64,000 nucleotides of DNA from Paraprevotella stercoravium (GCA_018883665.1 JAHLFU010000086.1:1-64000); one strand, 5' to 3'. Positions 17,458 through 26,206 are shown, counted from the first letter of the stretch. A program made the numbers and translations. The notes: a model not told the origin generated them from the sequence alone.

Positions 17458-18333
17458 TTACATCACATTTAATACCTGTTCTTTGATCTGCTCCAGTTCG
17501 TCTTTCATTTTTACTACGATCTGTTGCATTTCTGCCTGATTGCTCTTGCTGCCGGTCGTGTTGATCTCGCGTCCCATTTCCTGGGCGATGAATCCCAGTT
17601 TTTTACCTTGTCCATGGCCCGTATCCATAGTTTCCTTGAAATATTTCAAGTGGTTGGCCAGTCGTTGCTTTTCTTCATTGATGTCCAGCTTTTCAATGTA
17701 GTAAATCATTTCCTGTTCCAGGCGGTTGCGGTCATATTCTACCTCGGGGATAGAGTTCAGTCCATCAATGATACGTTGGCGGATCTTTTCTGTGCGGCTT
17801 TTTTCGTATGGTTCGATACTTTTCAGAAGAGCGGATATATTATCCAGTTTCTCCGAGAATTTCTTGTAGAGTGCGGCACCTTCCTGTTTGCGGAAGTCTA
17901 CCAGTTTCTGCAAAGCTTCTTCAATGCCTTTTTTTACTGTGATCCATTCTTCATCCGTCAATTCCTCTACTTCTGCACGGGTCAGTACATCAGGCAGACG
18001 CAATAAGGTTGCAAACCAATCGTTTGGCAAAGGGATATTGCGCTCGCTGCTTATTGTCTGAATCTGTTTGTAATAATTTTCCAGTAAAGCGCCATTGATC
18101 GGTGTGGCATTTAGATTCTCATCTTTTTCGATCCAAAGACTGAAATCCACTTTTCCACGTTCCAAGGTTGTGGCGATCAGAGCTCGGATTTCGATTTCTT
18201 TTTCACGGTAAAGAGATGCGATGCGTGTAGACAAATCAAGTGCCTTGCTGTTCAGAGATTTGATTTCGATGTTTATTTTCTTTCCATTATATACGGCTGT
18301 AGCTTTGCCGTAACCTGTCATTGACTGTATCAT
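17458..18333 (-). CDS. yicC: YicC-family endoribonuclease
   Basis: 291 residues. The N-terminal MIQSMTGYGKA is diagnostic of the YicC family. The C-terminal DUF1732 segment contains EQEMIYYIEKLDINEE and KKLGFIAQEMGREINTTGSK. E. coli YicC and B. subtilis YloC have been reported as endoribonucleases; the cellular target here is unknown. It is first in the minus-strand group yicC-gmk-small membrane protein-nadD, and diverges from tsaB. Confidence 0.9.
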   Translation of the reverse strand: MIQSMTGYGKATAVYNGKKINIEIKSLNSKALDLSTRIASLYREKEIEIRALIATTLERGKVDFSLWIEKDENLNATPINGALLENYYKQIQTISSERNIPLPNDWFATLLRLPDVLTRAEVEELTDEEWITVKKGIEEALQKLVDFRKQEGAALYKKFSEKLDNISALLKSIEPYEKSRTEKIRQRIIDGLNSIPEVEYDRNRLEQEMIYYIEKLDINEEKQRLANHLKYFKETMDTGHGQGKKLGFIAQEMGREINTTGSKSNQAEMQQIVVKMKDELEQIKEQVLNVM

Positions 18334-18354
18334 AATTTAACAAATGATTTTGTG

Positions 18355-18362
18355 CAAAATTA
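18355..18362 (-). promoter_or_regulatory. yicC promoter -7 element
   Basis: On the minus strand TAATTTTG fits TAnnTTTG, 21 nt before the yicC start, in the short divergent region shared with tsaB. Confidence 0.5.
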
Positions 18363-18384
18363 CAAAAATGCAAGCAGAAAATTG

Positions 18385-18392
18385 TATTTTTG
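18385..18392 (+). promoter_or_regulatory. tsaB operon promoter -7 element
   Basis: TATTTTTG lies 27 nt before the tsaB start. It is probably the promoter for the tight tsaB-to-rseP gene run. Confidence 0.6.
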
Positions 18393-18419
18393 CGAATTAA
18401 TAAAAAGTAAAAATAAAGT

Positions 18420-19112
18420 ATGTCTTGTATTCTGCATATTGAAACCAGCACTCGGGTATGTTCTGTAGCCTTGAGTGAAGACGGTGCGAACGTATTTGAG
18501 AAAGCGGATTTTGAAGGTCCGTCGCATGCTGTGTTGTTAGGAAGTTTTGTGGATGAGGCTCTGTCGTTTGCGGACAGTCATGCGATGCCTTTGGATGCTG
18601 TTGCTGTAAGTTGCGGCCCTGGCTCTTATACAGGTCTGAGGATCGGTGTGTCTATGGCCAAAGGAATTTGCTATGCACGTGACTGTAAACTGTTGGCTAT
18701 TCCTACCTTAGAATTACTTTGTGTGCCGGTACTGCTCTATCATGATGAATTGCCGGAGGACGCTTTGTTGGTTCCAATGATTGATGCCCGCCGTATGGAG
18801 GTTTATTCTGCGGTGTATGACCGGGCTTTGAAAGCAGTACGCTCTGTTGGTGCAGACATTATTGATGAACATTCTTATGCTGAGTTTCTGGCAGAACATC
18901 CCGTGTATTTCTTTGGAGATGGAGCTGCTAAGTGTCAGGACACAATCAAGCACCCTAATGCTCATTTCCTTCCTAATATCCAGCCGATAGCCAGAAATAT
19001 GTTCCCATTGGCGGAAAAGAGAATTGCGCTTGGCAACTTTGAGGATGTGGCTTATTTCGAGCCTTTCTATCTGAAAGAATTTGTTGCTTCAACTCCTAAA
19101 AAACTGTTATGA
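18420..19112 (+). CDS. tsaB: tRNA threonylcarbamoyladenosine biosynthesis protein TsaB
   Basis: Non-catalytic partner of TsaD in the t6A37 tRNA modification complex. The 230 residues have the ASKHA-type N-terminus ILHIETSTRVCSVAL and the conserved SCGPGSYTGLRIGVSMAKGI (about 62-81). PMIDARRMEVYSAVY is also characteristic. The stop overlaps the next start by 4 nt (ATGA). Confidence 0.93.
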   Translation: MSCILHIETSTRVCSVALSEDGANVFEKADFEGPSHAVLLGSFVDEALSFADSHAMPLDAVAVSCGPGSYTGLRIGVSMAKGICYARDCKLLAIPTLELLCVPVLLYHDELPEDALLVPMIDARRMEVYSAVYDRALKAVRSVGADIIDEHSYAEFLAEHPVYFFGDGAAKCQDTIKHPNAHFLPNIQPIARNMFPLAEKRIALGNFEDVAYFEPFYLKEFVASTPKKLL

Positions 19113-19723
19113 TGGAATATAATACACAACGTAAAAAACTTCCAATGCCTGAATATGGACGCGGCATTCAGAATATGGTGGATTATGCCCTGACCATAGA
19201 AGACCGGACAGAGCGTCAACGCTGTGCGAATACGATTGTTTCTATTATGGGTAATATGTTTCCGCACTTGCGTGATGTAGCCGATTTCAATCATAAACTT
19301 TGGGATCATCTGGCAGTGATGTCTAATTATCAGTTGGATATAGATTATCCTTATGAGATAACTCCGGAAACTACACTTCATGCCAAACCCAAGCCTTTGG
19401 CTTATCCGATGAAACGTATTCGTTATCGTCATTATGGATTCCTTTTGGAGAGCTTGCTCAAGAAACTTAAGGATATGGAAGACGGGCCGGAACGTGATGC
19501 CCTGATTTCTTTAGTGGCCAATCAGATGAAGCAGAGTCTTTATAATTGGAACAAGGACGGTATGGATGAGGAGAAGGTCGCTTCTGATTTGGCAGCCTAT
19601 ACTGACGGAAAGGTGCAGATAGATCTGGAGCATTTTCATTTTGCTTCCGTGCAGTCGCGTTCTTTAGGAGGGACTGCAATGGGGTTACGTATGCAGAGAA
19701 AGAATAACCGAAAAAGAAACTAA
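19109..19723 (+). CDS. DUF4290 protein
   Basis: 204 residues, a family I know only from Bacteroidota, with no assigned function. It has no signal peptide or membrane segment. The sequence is basic and aromatic-rich (YNTQRKKLPMPEYGRGIQ at the start; MQRKNNRKRN at the end), so RNA or ribosome association is possible but not shown. It overlaps tsaB by 4 nt and precedes murA by 25 nt, a conserved-looking setting. Confidence 0.8.
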   Translation: MMEYNTQRKKLPMPEYGRGIQNMVDYALTIEDRTERQRCANTIVSIMGNMFPHLRDVADFNHKLWDHLAVMSNYQLDIDYPYEITPETTLHAKPKPLAYPMKRIRYRHYGFLLESLLKKLKDMEDGPERDALISLVANQMKQSLYNWNKDGMDEEKVASDLAAYTDGKVQIDLEHFHFASVQSRSLGGTAMGLRMQRKNNRKRN

Positions 19724-19748
19724 AAACAAGCTAGATACTGTTGACGAT

Positions 19749-21056
19749 ATGGCTTCATTTTTAATTGAAGGCGGAAGAAAACTCTCCGGAGAGATTATAC
19801 CTCAAGGGGCTAAAAACGAGGCATTACAGGTGCTGTGTGCCGTATTGCTTACTTCGGAGAAAGTCATTATCCGGAATCTTCCGGATATTCTGGATGTAAA
19901 CAACCAGATTCAGCTGTTGCGTGATATAGGCGTAAAAGTTGAAAAGCAAGGACACGCAACCTATTCTTTTCAGGCCGATCAGGTAAATATCGATTATTTG
20001 CAGACCGATGAATTTCTGGCACGTTGTTCCAAACTGCGTGGCAGTGTTATGCTGATCGGTCCGTTGCTGGCACGTTTTGGAAAGGCCATGGTGGCCAAGC
20101 CAGGAGGTGATCAAATCGGACGCCGTCGTCTGGATACTCATTTTCTGGGCATGCAGAAGTTGGGCGCTGAATTTATCTATGATGCGGTCAAGGAAGTATT
20201 TCAGATTCGTGCCAAGAAATTGCAAGGTGCTTATATGCTGCTTGATGAGGCTTCAGTAACCGGTACGGCCAATATTATTATGGCTGCCGTATTGGCGGAA
20301 GGACGTACCACAATTTATAACGCTGCTTGTGAACCCTACGTGCAACAGCTTTGCCATTTGCTCAATGCAATGGGAGCTCGTATCGGTGGGGTAGGATCCA
20401 ATTTGCTTACCATTGACGGAGTGGCCTCTTTGAGTGGAGCCGACCATACTATTTTGCCTGATATGATTGAAGTGGGCAGTTTTATCGGTATGGCAGCCAT
20501 GGTAGGTGCCGGTATCCGTATCAAGAATGTTGCATTTGAACATTTGGGTATCATTCCGGATACCTACCGTCGATTGGGTATTGAGATTATACGGGAAGGA
20601 GATGATCTTTTCATTCCGGAGCAAGAGCATTATGAGATAGAATCTTTTATTGACGGTTCGTTTATGACTATCAGTGATGCGCCTTGGCCAGGACTTACTC
20701 CTGACTTGCTGAGTGTGCTGCTGGTGGTGGCTACCCAGGCTAAGGGATCAGTACTCATTCATCAGAAAATGTTCGAGAGCCGTCTGTTCTTTGTGGACAA
20801 GCTTATTGATATGGGAGCCCAGATTATTCTTTGCGATCCGCACCGTGCGGTAGTAGTGGGACATGACAAGCAAATGAAACTTCGTGCCGGAAAGATGACT
20901 TCACCTGATATCCGTGCCGGTATCGCTCTGCTTATAGCAGCCATGAGTGCCGAGGGTACCAGCCTCATTCATAATATTGAGCAGATTGACCGTGGCTATG
21001 AAGATATTGAAGCCCGTTTGAATGCTTTGGGTGCAAACATAAAACGTATGGACTGA
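19749..21056 (+). CDS. murA: UDP-N-acetylglucosamine 1-carboxyvinyltransferase
   Basis: First committed step of peptidoglycan synthesis: transfer of enolpyruvate from PEP to UDP-GlcNAc. The 435 residues form two EPSP-synthase-like domains; GAKNEALQVLCAVLLTSE (about 20-37) and LRGSVMLIGPLLAR are typical. The loop that in E. coli reads PGGC(115) here reads PGGDQIG. The residue aligned with the PEP- and fosfomycin-reactive Cys is therefore Asp, about residue 121. Such Asp variants are active and intrinsically fosfomycin-insensitive in other bacteria. The stop overlaps the rimM start by 1 nt. Confidence 0.95.
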   Translation: MASFLIEGGRKLSGEIIPQGAKNEALQVLCAVLLTSEKVIIRNLPDILDVNNQIQLLRDIGVKVEKQGHATYSFQADQVNIDYLQTDEFLARCSKLRGSVMLIGPLLARFGKAMVAKPGGDQIGRRRLDTHFLGMQKLGAEFIYDAVKEVFQIRAKKLQGAYMLLDEASVTGTANIIMAAVLAEGRTTIYNAACEPYVQQLCHLLNAMGARIGGVGSNLLTIDGVASLSGADHTILPDMIEVGSFIGMAAMVGAGIRIKNVAFEHLGIIPDTYRRLGIEIIREGDDLFIPEQEHYEIESFIDGSFMTISDAPWPGLTPDLLSVLLVVATQAKGSVLIHQKMFESRLFFVDKLIDMGAQIILCDPHRAVVVGHDKQMKLRAGKMTSPDIRAGIALLIAAMSAEGTSLIHNIEQIDRGYEDIEARLNALGANIKRMD

Positions 21057-21601
21057 TGATACGCGAAAATGAAGTATACAAGATAGGAGTGCTGACAAAA
21101 ACCCACGGAGTGAGTGGCGAACTTTGTTTAAGTTTTACCGATGATATTTTTGATCGGGTAGATACTGACTATCTGATTTGTCGTATGGATGGTATTCTGG
21201 TGCCGTTTTTTCTAGAAGAATACCGTTTTAAAAGCCGTTCTACGGCATTGGTCAAGTTTGAGGATATTGACACAGAAGAGGATGCCCGCAAAATGACGGG
21301 AGTGGAGGTGTTTTTTCCTAAAGCTTTGGCTGGAGATGCTGAAGATCAATTTTATTCCTGGAGTTACTTCGTGGGCTTTGGTGTGACTGATGAGCAATCG
21401 GGATATTTGGGCCGTATCGAATCGGTGGATGAATCAACTGTGAATGTACTTTTTGAAATCAAACGTCCCGACGGGCGGGATTTCTTGATACCCGCCCATG
21501 AAGAATTCATTCGGGATATAGATCATGACGAGAATATGATCTATGTGTGTCTGCCCGACGGATTGTCTAATCTATATGAAACAGATTTTGATGGAGAATA
21601 A
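21056..21601 (+). CDS. rimM: Ribosome maturation factor RimM
   Basis: Assists maturation of the 30S head and binds S19. The 181 residues start with KIGVLTKTHGVSGELCL, the family signature. The C-terminal PRC-barrel domain contains FLIPAHEEFIRDIDHDENMIYVCLPDGL. It overlaps the murA stop by one base (TGATG), and its last codons overlap the start of dxr. Confidence 0.92.
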   Translation: MIRENEVYKIGVLTKTHGVSGELCLSFTDDIFDRVDTDYLICRMDGILVPFFLEEYRFKSRSTALVKFEDIDTEEDARKMTGVEVFFPKALAGDAEDQFYSWSYFVGFGVTDEQSGYLGRIESVDESTVNVLFEIKRPDGRDFLIPAHEEFIRDIDHDENMIYVCLPDGLSNLYETDFDGE

Positions 21602-22745
21602 GAAAAAGAAAATAGCGTTGTTGGGATCAACCGGTTCTATCGGAACTCAGGCGCTTGAAGTAATCCGCGAACATGCCGATCTTTACGAAGCCTACGTACT
21701 GACTGCCAATAATAATGCTGATTTGCTTATTCGGCAAGCGCGTGAGTTCCGTCCGGAAACGGTAGTAGTCGCCAATGAATCTAAATATACTCAGGTACAG
21801 GAGGCTTTGTCTGACTTGCCAATTAAGGTTTATGCCGGTGCTGATGCTATCTGTCAAGTGGTGCGTGAACAAGCCATTGATATTGTGTTGACAGCCATGG
21901 TGGGTTTTGCCGGTTTGCGTCCTACCATCAGTGCCATAGAGGCGCATAAGACCATTGCTTTGGCAAATAAGGAAACTTTGGTAGTGGCCGGAGCGCTCAT
22001 TACAGAACTGGCTTTGCGTCACCATGCCGCCATAATCCCTGTAGATTCGGAGCATTCTGCCATTTTCCAGTGTCTGATGGGGGAGCATAGTCCGATAGAA
22101 AAAATCATTCTGACCGCTTCAGGCGGGCCGTTCCGAACTTTCTCCCGTGAAGAGTTGCAGTATGTTACTAAGGAGCAGGCTCTGAAACATCCGAATTGGG
22201 ATATGGGGGCCAAGATAACCATTGATTCCGCTTCGATGATGAACAAGGGATTTGAGGTTATTGAAGCTAAGTGGTTATTTGATCTGACTCCAGAACAGAT
22301 CGAGGTAGTGGTACATCCTCAGTCGGTTGTGCATAGCGCAGTACAGTTTGCCGACGGTGCTGTGAAAGCGCAGTTAGGAGTACCGGATATGCGGGTACCC
22401 ATTCAGTTGGCTTTTTCTTATCCGGAACGTTTGCACAGCTCATTTGACCGTTTGGATTTCTGTCAGGCGTCACCGCTTACGTTTGAGCGTCCGGATATGG
22501 AGCGTTTTCGCAATCTGGCGTTGGCTTTCGAAGCGATGCGCCGTGGAGGTAATATGCCTTGTATTCTGAATGCTGCTAACGAGATTGTGAACCGTGCCTT
22601 TTTGGAAGACCGCATCGGTTTCTTGCAGATGAGTGATCTAATGGAAAAGGCTATGAGCTGTATTTCTTATGTTGCAACTCCTTCTTTAGATGATTATTTG
22701 CAAACAGATGCCGAAACCCGTGCTTTGGTAAGCGGATGGCTGTAA
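21591..22745 (+). CDS. dxr: 1-deoxy-D-xylulose 5-phosphate reductoisomerase
   Basis: Makes MEP from DXP with NADPH, the committed step of the MEP pathway. From the ATG at 21591 the protein is 384 residues, the family norm. It opens with KKKIALLGSTGSIGTQALEV, the NADPH-binding loop. DSEHSAIFQCL and TASGGPFR are the metal and substrate motifs. Longer in-frame starts at 21543 and 21576 lie deeper inside rimM and would add unconserved residues. With the chosen start, rimM and dxr overlap by 11 nt. Confidence 0.94.
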   Translation: MENKKKKIALLGSTGSIGTQALEVIREHADLYEAYVLTANNNADLLIRQAREFRPETVVVANESKYTQVQEALSDLPIKVYAGADAICQVVREQAIDIVLTAMVGFAGLRPTISAIEAHKTIALANKETLVVAGALITELALRHHAAIIPVDSEHSAIFQCLMGEHSPIEKIILTASGGPFRTFSREELQYVTKEQALKHPNWDMGAKITIDSASMMNKGFEVIEAKWLFDLTPEQIEVVVHPQSVVHSAVQFADGAVKAQLGVPDMRVPIQLAFSYPERLHSSFDRLDFCQASPLTFERPDMERFRNLALAFEAMRRGGNMPCILNAANEIVNRAFLEDRIGFLQMSDLMEKAMSCISYVATPSLDDYLQTDAETRALVSGWL

Positions 22746-22796
22746 GTTTATTCATTTGTTGAACCCAAATTTTATACCTATTTATATAAAAGATTT

Positions 22797-24197
22797 ATGG
22801 ATACTGCGTTAATTAAGGCCCTTCAGCTGATCTTGTCGCTGTCGATTCTGGTTATTTTGCATGAAGGAGGGCATTTTTTCTTCTCTAAGCTTTTTAAAGT
22901 GAAGGTGGAGAAGTTTTATTTGTTTTTTGATCCTTATTTTCATTTGTTCAGCACAAAGGATAAATGGATTACACGCATATTCCCGAAACTGAAAAAGAAT
23001 GAAACGGAATATGGTGTGGGATGGTTGCCTTTTGGAGGTTATGTTAAAATTGCCGGTATGATTGACGAGAGTATGGATACCGAGCAGATGAAGCAACCGA
23101 TGCAGCCCTGGGAGTTTCGTGCCAAACCAGCCTGGCAACGCCTGTTTATTATGATCGGTGGTGTATTGGTTAATTTCTTGTTGGCACTGTTTATTTATTC
23201 TATGGTACTGTTTGCCTGGGGTGAGGAATATCTTCCCATGAAAAATGTTACCCAAGGTTTTCAATTTAATGAACAGGCCGAGAAATTGGGATTCCGTGAC
23301 GGAGACCGTTTGTTGGCTGCTGACGGTGTACCGTTCGAACGTTGGGATGCCAATGTGTACCGCACTTTAACAGAGGCTCAAACCATTACCGTAGAACGTG
23401 ACGGACGCACGCTTGATATTCACCTGGCTGAAGAACTGGACTTATTGAAAATGCTCAAAGAACAGCCACCGTTTATGGCTCCTATAGTTCCTTCGGTTAT
23501 TGATTCTGTACTTCCTGGTTTACCTGCTGATCAGGCGGGAATACAAAAAGGAGATAGAATCTTGTCGGTAGATGGCTCGGCTGTGAGTACTTGGAGTGAT
23601 TTCGATTATTTGATGGCCAAAAAGTCAGATGTTTTGGCTGCGGGATGCAGTCCGGCTGACAGTGCCCGATTGCGCCAGATGCAGGTCGTGTTCCAGTCTG
23701 AAGGCTCGGTCGTGGCAGACACTGTTACCTTACAGCTTTCCAAAGATTATATGTTGGGTATTGTTAAGAAAAGCCTTTTTGATTATTGTGCTTTGGCTCA
23801 TAACGACTATGGCTTTTGGGAAAGTTTTCCTGCCGGAATTTCACATGGTATGACTGTGCTTTCCGGTTATGTGAGTGACTTGAAATATATGTTCACTTCT
23901 GAAGGTGTAAAGAATGTGGGCAGTTTCGGTACTATCGGAAGTATCTTCCCTGCTACCTGGGATTGGCAAAGCTTTTGGGAAATTACTGCTTTCCTGAGCC
24001 TTATGCTTGCTGTGATGAATATTTTGCCAATTCCGGCACTCGACGGCGGCCATGTACTTTTCCTTATTGCCGAAATGATTATGCGTCGTCCGCCCAGCCA
24101 GAAGTTTATGGAGCGCGCCCAAATGGTAGGACTGGCTTTGTTGATGGGACTGATGTTGTTGGCTTGTTATAATGATATAGTTAAATTCCTTTTGTAA
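22797..24197 (+). CDS. rseP: RIP metalloprotease RseP (site-2 protease)
   Basis: Inner-membrane zinc protease that cuts transmembrane substrates such as anti-sigma factors and signal-peptide remnants. The 466 residues have HEGGH at about 22-26 in the first membrane helix and the third ligand Asp in PALDGGH (about 416). Between them are PDZ-like domains (DRLLAADG and DRILSVDG loops). C-terminal membrane helices follow. It lies 51 nt after dxr, an association also seen in other bacteria. Confidence 0.94.
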   Translation: MDTALIKALQLILSLSILVILHEGGHFFFSKLFKVKVEKFYLFFDPYFHLFSTKDKWITRIFPKLKKNETEYGVGWLPFGGYVKIAGMIDESMDTEQMKQPMQPWEFRAKPAWQRLFIMIGGVLVNFLLALFIYSMVLFAWGEEYLPMKNVTQGFQFNEQAEKLGFRDGDRLLAADGVPFERWDANVYRTLTEAQTITVERDGRTLDIHLAEELDLLKMLKEQPPFMAPIVPSVIDSVLPGLPADQAGIQKGDRILSVDGSAVSTWSDFDYLMAKKSDVLAAGCSPADSARLRQMQVVFQSEGSVVADTVTLQLSKDYMLGIVKKSLFDYCALAHNDYGFWESFPAGISHGMTVLSGYVSDLKYMFTSEGVKNVGSFGTIGSIFPATWDWQSFWEITAFLSLMLAVMNILPIPALDGGHVLFLIAEMIMRRPPSQKFMERAQMVGLALLMGLMLLACYNDIVKFLL

Positions 24198-24220
24198 ACA
24201 GGAGTTTTTGATGATAAGAT

Positions 24221-24260
24221 ACGTTCCGATTATTGTTTTTACAGTATCGGAACGTTTTTT
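24221..24260 (+). terminator. rseP operon terminator
   Basis: 10-bp perfect stem acgttccgat / atcggaacgt (24221-24230 and 24246-24255), followed by a T-run. Confidence 0.88.
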
Positions 24261-24296
24261 GTGTTTTTTATATATGTGCATTATCTAAAAAAAATA

Positions 24297-24304
24297 TACC
24301 TTTG
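24297..24304 (+). promoter_or_regulatory. Promoter -7 element of the LysO-type operon
   Basis: TACCTTTG, about 165 nt before the first start, which implies a long leader. Confidence 0.55.
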
Positions 24305-24396
24305 CACCCGCTTTAGAAATAGGAGAAGAAATATAGTAGTTTTAATATGAAAATAATTTGGTCGATAAGATCTTTTAATTTTACGAATGTGCCATG

Positions 24397-24432
24397 ATTT
24401 TATACCCGTATATTTTAGTGTAGGTATAAAAT
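24397..24432 (+). promoter_or_regulatory. Inverted repeat in the leader of the LysO-type operon
   Basis: Perfect 10-bp arms attttatacc and ggtataaaat with a 16-nt loop lie 37 nt before the start codon. They are too A/T-rich for a strong terminator and could be an operator or an RNA regulatory hairpin. Confidence 0.4.
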
Positions 24433-24468
24433 TTTATTGGTAACAGAATATTAAACTATTTATTTTAC

Positions 24469-24753
24469 ATGTTTATTTTTCTTTTTTTGATGGCTTCGGG
24501 AGCTGTTGTCGGCTACCGCTTTCGCTGTGTGTCTAAAATTCATAAGGTGACTTCTCTTATTCAGGTTGTGATTTGTTTCCTGCTCTTTATTTTAGGCTTC
24601 TCAATAGGGACAAACAGACTGATTATGGATAATCTGAAATATTTTTGCGAACAGGCTGCTTTGATTGCCGGGTTAAGTATTTTAGGCAGCTCTGTGGCTG
24701 CTCTGCTTGTATATCAACTTTTTTTCAAGAAAGGAGGGGATTATGAAGGGTAG
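24469..24753 (+). CDS. LysO-type (DUF340) exporter, N-terminal subunit
   Basis: 94 residues with three hydrophobic segments (about 1-15, 25-47 and 60-85). The pattern LGFSIGTNRLIMDNL matches the first half of the lysine exporter LysO/YbjE. In E. coli LysO is one protein of about 300 residues; here the two halves are separate genes that overlap. The pair presumably forms one membrane transporter. A long leader with an inverted repeat precedes it. Confidence 0.75.
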   Translation: MFIFLFLMASGAVVGYRFRCVSKIHKVTSLIQVVICFLLFILGFSIGTNRLIMDNLKYFCEQAALIAGLSILGSSVAALLVYQLFFKKGGDYEG

Positions 24754-25363
24754 TCTGGCTATTTTGCTGTTTTTTCTGTTGGGATGTGCTTCTGGTGTGT
24801 ATTATCATGTGGATTTTGATATTCATCAGCTTTCGGTATATGTACTCTATGTACTGATGATTCTGTTGGGAATCAATTTAGGGTGCAATCAGGATTTAAA
24901 GGGATTTGCCAGAAGCTTCAATCTGAAATTGCTATTGGTTCCGGTTGCCACGGTTATGGGTACTTTCTTGTTTTCAGCTCTGGCTGGTTTTATTCTCAGC
25001 CGATGGAGTATATTTGACTGTATGGCCGTCGGTAGCGGTTTTGCCTATTATTCCGTATCCTCTGTGTTGATTACACAGTTAAAGACACCGAGTATAGGTA
25101 TGCAGCTGGCTACAGAATTAGGCACAATCGCATTATTGGCGAATATTTTCCGGGAAATGGTTGCGTTGATCGGAGCTCCTCTGATATATCGGTTTTTTGG
25201 CCGTCTGGCTCCTATATCTGCTGCGGGAATAGGTTCTGCAGATATTTTGTTAGCTTCAATTAGTAAATATTCCGGCAAGGAAGCCATTCCGATAGCAGTG
25301 ATGCATGGAATACTAATCAATGTCAGTGTCCCTTTCTTCGTATCTTTGTTCTGTAATCTATAG
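24743..25363 (+). CDS. lysO: LysO family transporter, C-terminal subunit
   Basis: Inner-membrane transporter of the LysO (DUF340) family; E. coli LysO exports lysine and lysine analogues. From the ATG at 24743 the protein has 206 residues and about six hydrophobic helices. It has the family motifs LGINLGCNQDL, SGFAYYSVSSVLITQL and MHGILINVSVPF. It overlaps the end of the N-terminal gene by 11 nt. An upstream in-frame start at 24707 is rejected because it lies within that gene and adds a hydrophilic extension. The substrate is inferred from the family. Confidence 0.8.
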   Translation: MKGSLAILLFFLLGCASGVYYHVDFDIHQLSVYVLYVLMILLGINLGCNQDLKGFARSFNLKLLLVPVATVMGTFLFSALAGFILSRWSIFDCMAVGSGFAYYSVSSVLITQLKTPSIGMQLATELGTIALLANIFREMVALIGAPLIYRFFGRLAPISAAGIGSADILLASISKYSGKEAIPIAVMHGILINVSVPFFVSLFCNL

Positions 25364-25424
25364 AGCAACAAAGATTTGGCGGTTCTCATTCTGAAATCCG
25401 CCATGGAAAAAGAATGTCTTTTTA

Positions 25425-25456
25425 TTTGTCCGATTCGTAAGGATGCCGTATTTTTG
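25425..25456 (+). promoter_or_regulatory. Promoter of the DUF4250 gene
   Basis: TTTG at 25425-25428 and TATTTTTG at 25449-25456 are 20 nt apart, 34 nt before the start codon. Confidence 0.7.
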
Positions 25457-25490
25457 CAAGTGAAATAGAGAACCTTAAAAATAAAAGAAT

Positions 25491-25670
25491 ATGGATCGGA
25501 TGCCTCAGGATCCTATGGTGTTAATGGGATTCATCAATATGAAGTTGCGTGACTTTTATCCGGACTTGGATTCCCTTTGTGAGGATATGCAAGTGGACCG
25601 AGGTGAGTTGGAACAAAGATTGGCTGAAGTGGGATTTGAATATAATCCTGCAGCTAACAAATTTTGGTAA
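25491..25670 (+). CDS. Small DUF4250 protein
   Basis: A 59-residue protein starting MDRMPQDPMVLMGFINMKLR and continuing DFYPDLDSLCEDMQVDRGEL, with a C-terminal YNPAANKFW. This matches the DUF4250 family of tiny soluble proteins, which look like an HTH-type fold; the function is unknown. It has its own well-formed promoter and a clear ATG, so it is a real gene despite its size. Confidence 0.8.
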   Translation: MDRMPQDPMVLMGFINMKLRDFYPDLDSLCEDMQVDRGELEQRLAEVGFEYNPAANKFW

Positions 25671-25687
25671 GTATTAAAGGAAGAGGA

Positions 25688-26131
25688 CTAGGATTTCTTG
25701 TCCTCTTCTATTTTTCTTATAAAGAATTTAACCTTGGCATCCATTTCGTCCATATTTTGGCGTAGATAGAATACTTTGTTTTTCTGATCATAATATGGGG
25801 AGTTACGTCCACGGTTGTTAAGGCGGGAAATTGAATCCAGTTTTTGTTTTTCTATTTGTAAGATTCCGTTGAGAACTTTCAAAGAATCCTGTGCCTGAAG
25901 TAACTCGATACTGTCCATTACCAGAATTCCCTGACGGCGTACTTCAAGGGCGGTTGGGTATTTTTTTCGCATGGATAAAATGGTGTCTGTAGCAGCCTCG
26001 TAGTTTTTTTCAGACATCAGCTCTCGAGCTGCTTCTAACATCGGACTGGCCTCGAGGTTTGGATCTTTCTTTTCGGAAGTGCATGCGCCAGCCAAGAGAC
26101 ATATACATGCAAGAGGTAGTATTTTTTTCAT
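25688..26131 (-). CDS. Small coiled-coil lipoprotein of unknown function
   Basis: 147 residues with a lipoprotein signal (lipobox LLAGAC; Cys about residue 16). A helical, charged body follows (SMRKKYPTALEVRRQGILVM and QIEKQKLDSISRLNNRGRNS) with coiled-coil character. A TPR-like first helix pair (EAARELMSEKNYEAATDTIL) is possible. It is probably anchored in the membrane facing the periplasm. I do not recognise a named family. The minus-strand -7 element is at 26156-26163. Confidence 0.7.
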   Translation of the reverse strand: MKKILPLACICLLAGACTSEKKDPNLEASPMLEAARELMSEKNYEAATDTILSMRKKYPTALEVRRQGILVMDSIELLQAQDSLKVLNGILQIEKQKLDSISRLNNRGRNSPYYDQKNKVFYLRQNMDEMDAKVKFFIRKIEEDKKS

Positions 26132-26155
26132 AAATGTTAAGTTTTCATGTTGCTA

Positions 26156-26163
26156 CAAAAATA
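26156..26163 (-). promoter_or_regulatory. Promoter -7 element of the small lipoprotein gene
   Basis: On the minus strand TATTTTTG, 24 nt before the start codon. Confidence 0.5.
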
Positions 26164-26206
26164 CCATTTTTTGTTTGATAGAGAATGATCTACGAGTAAA
26201 AAATAC

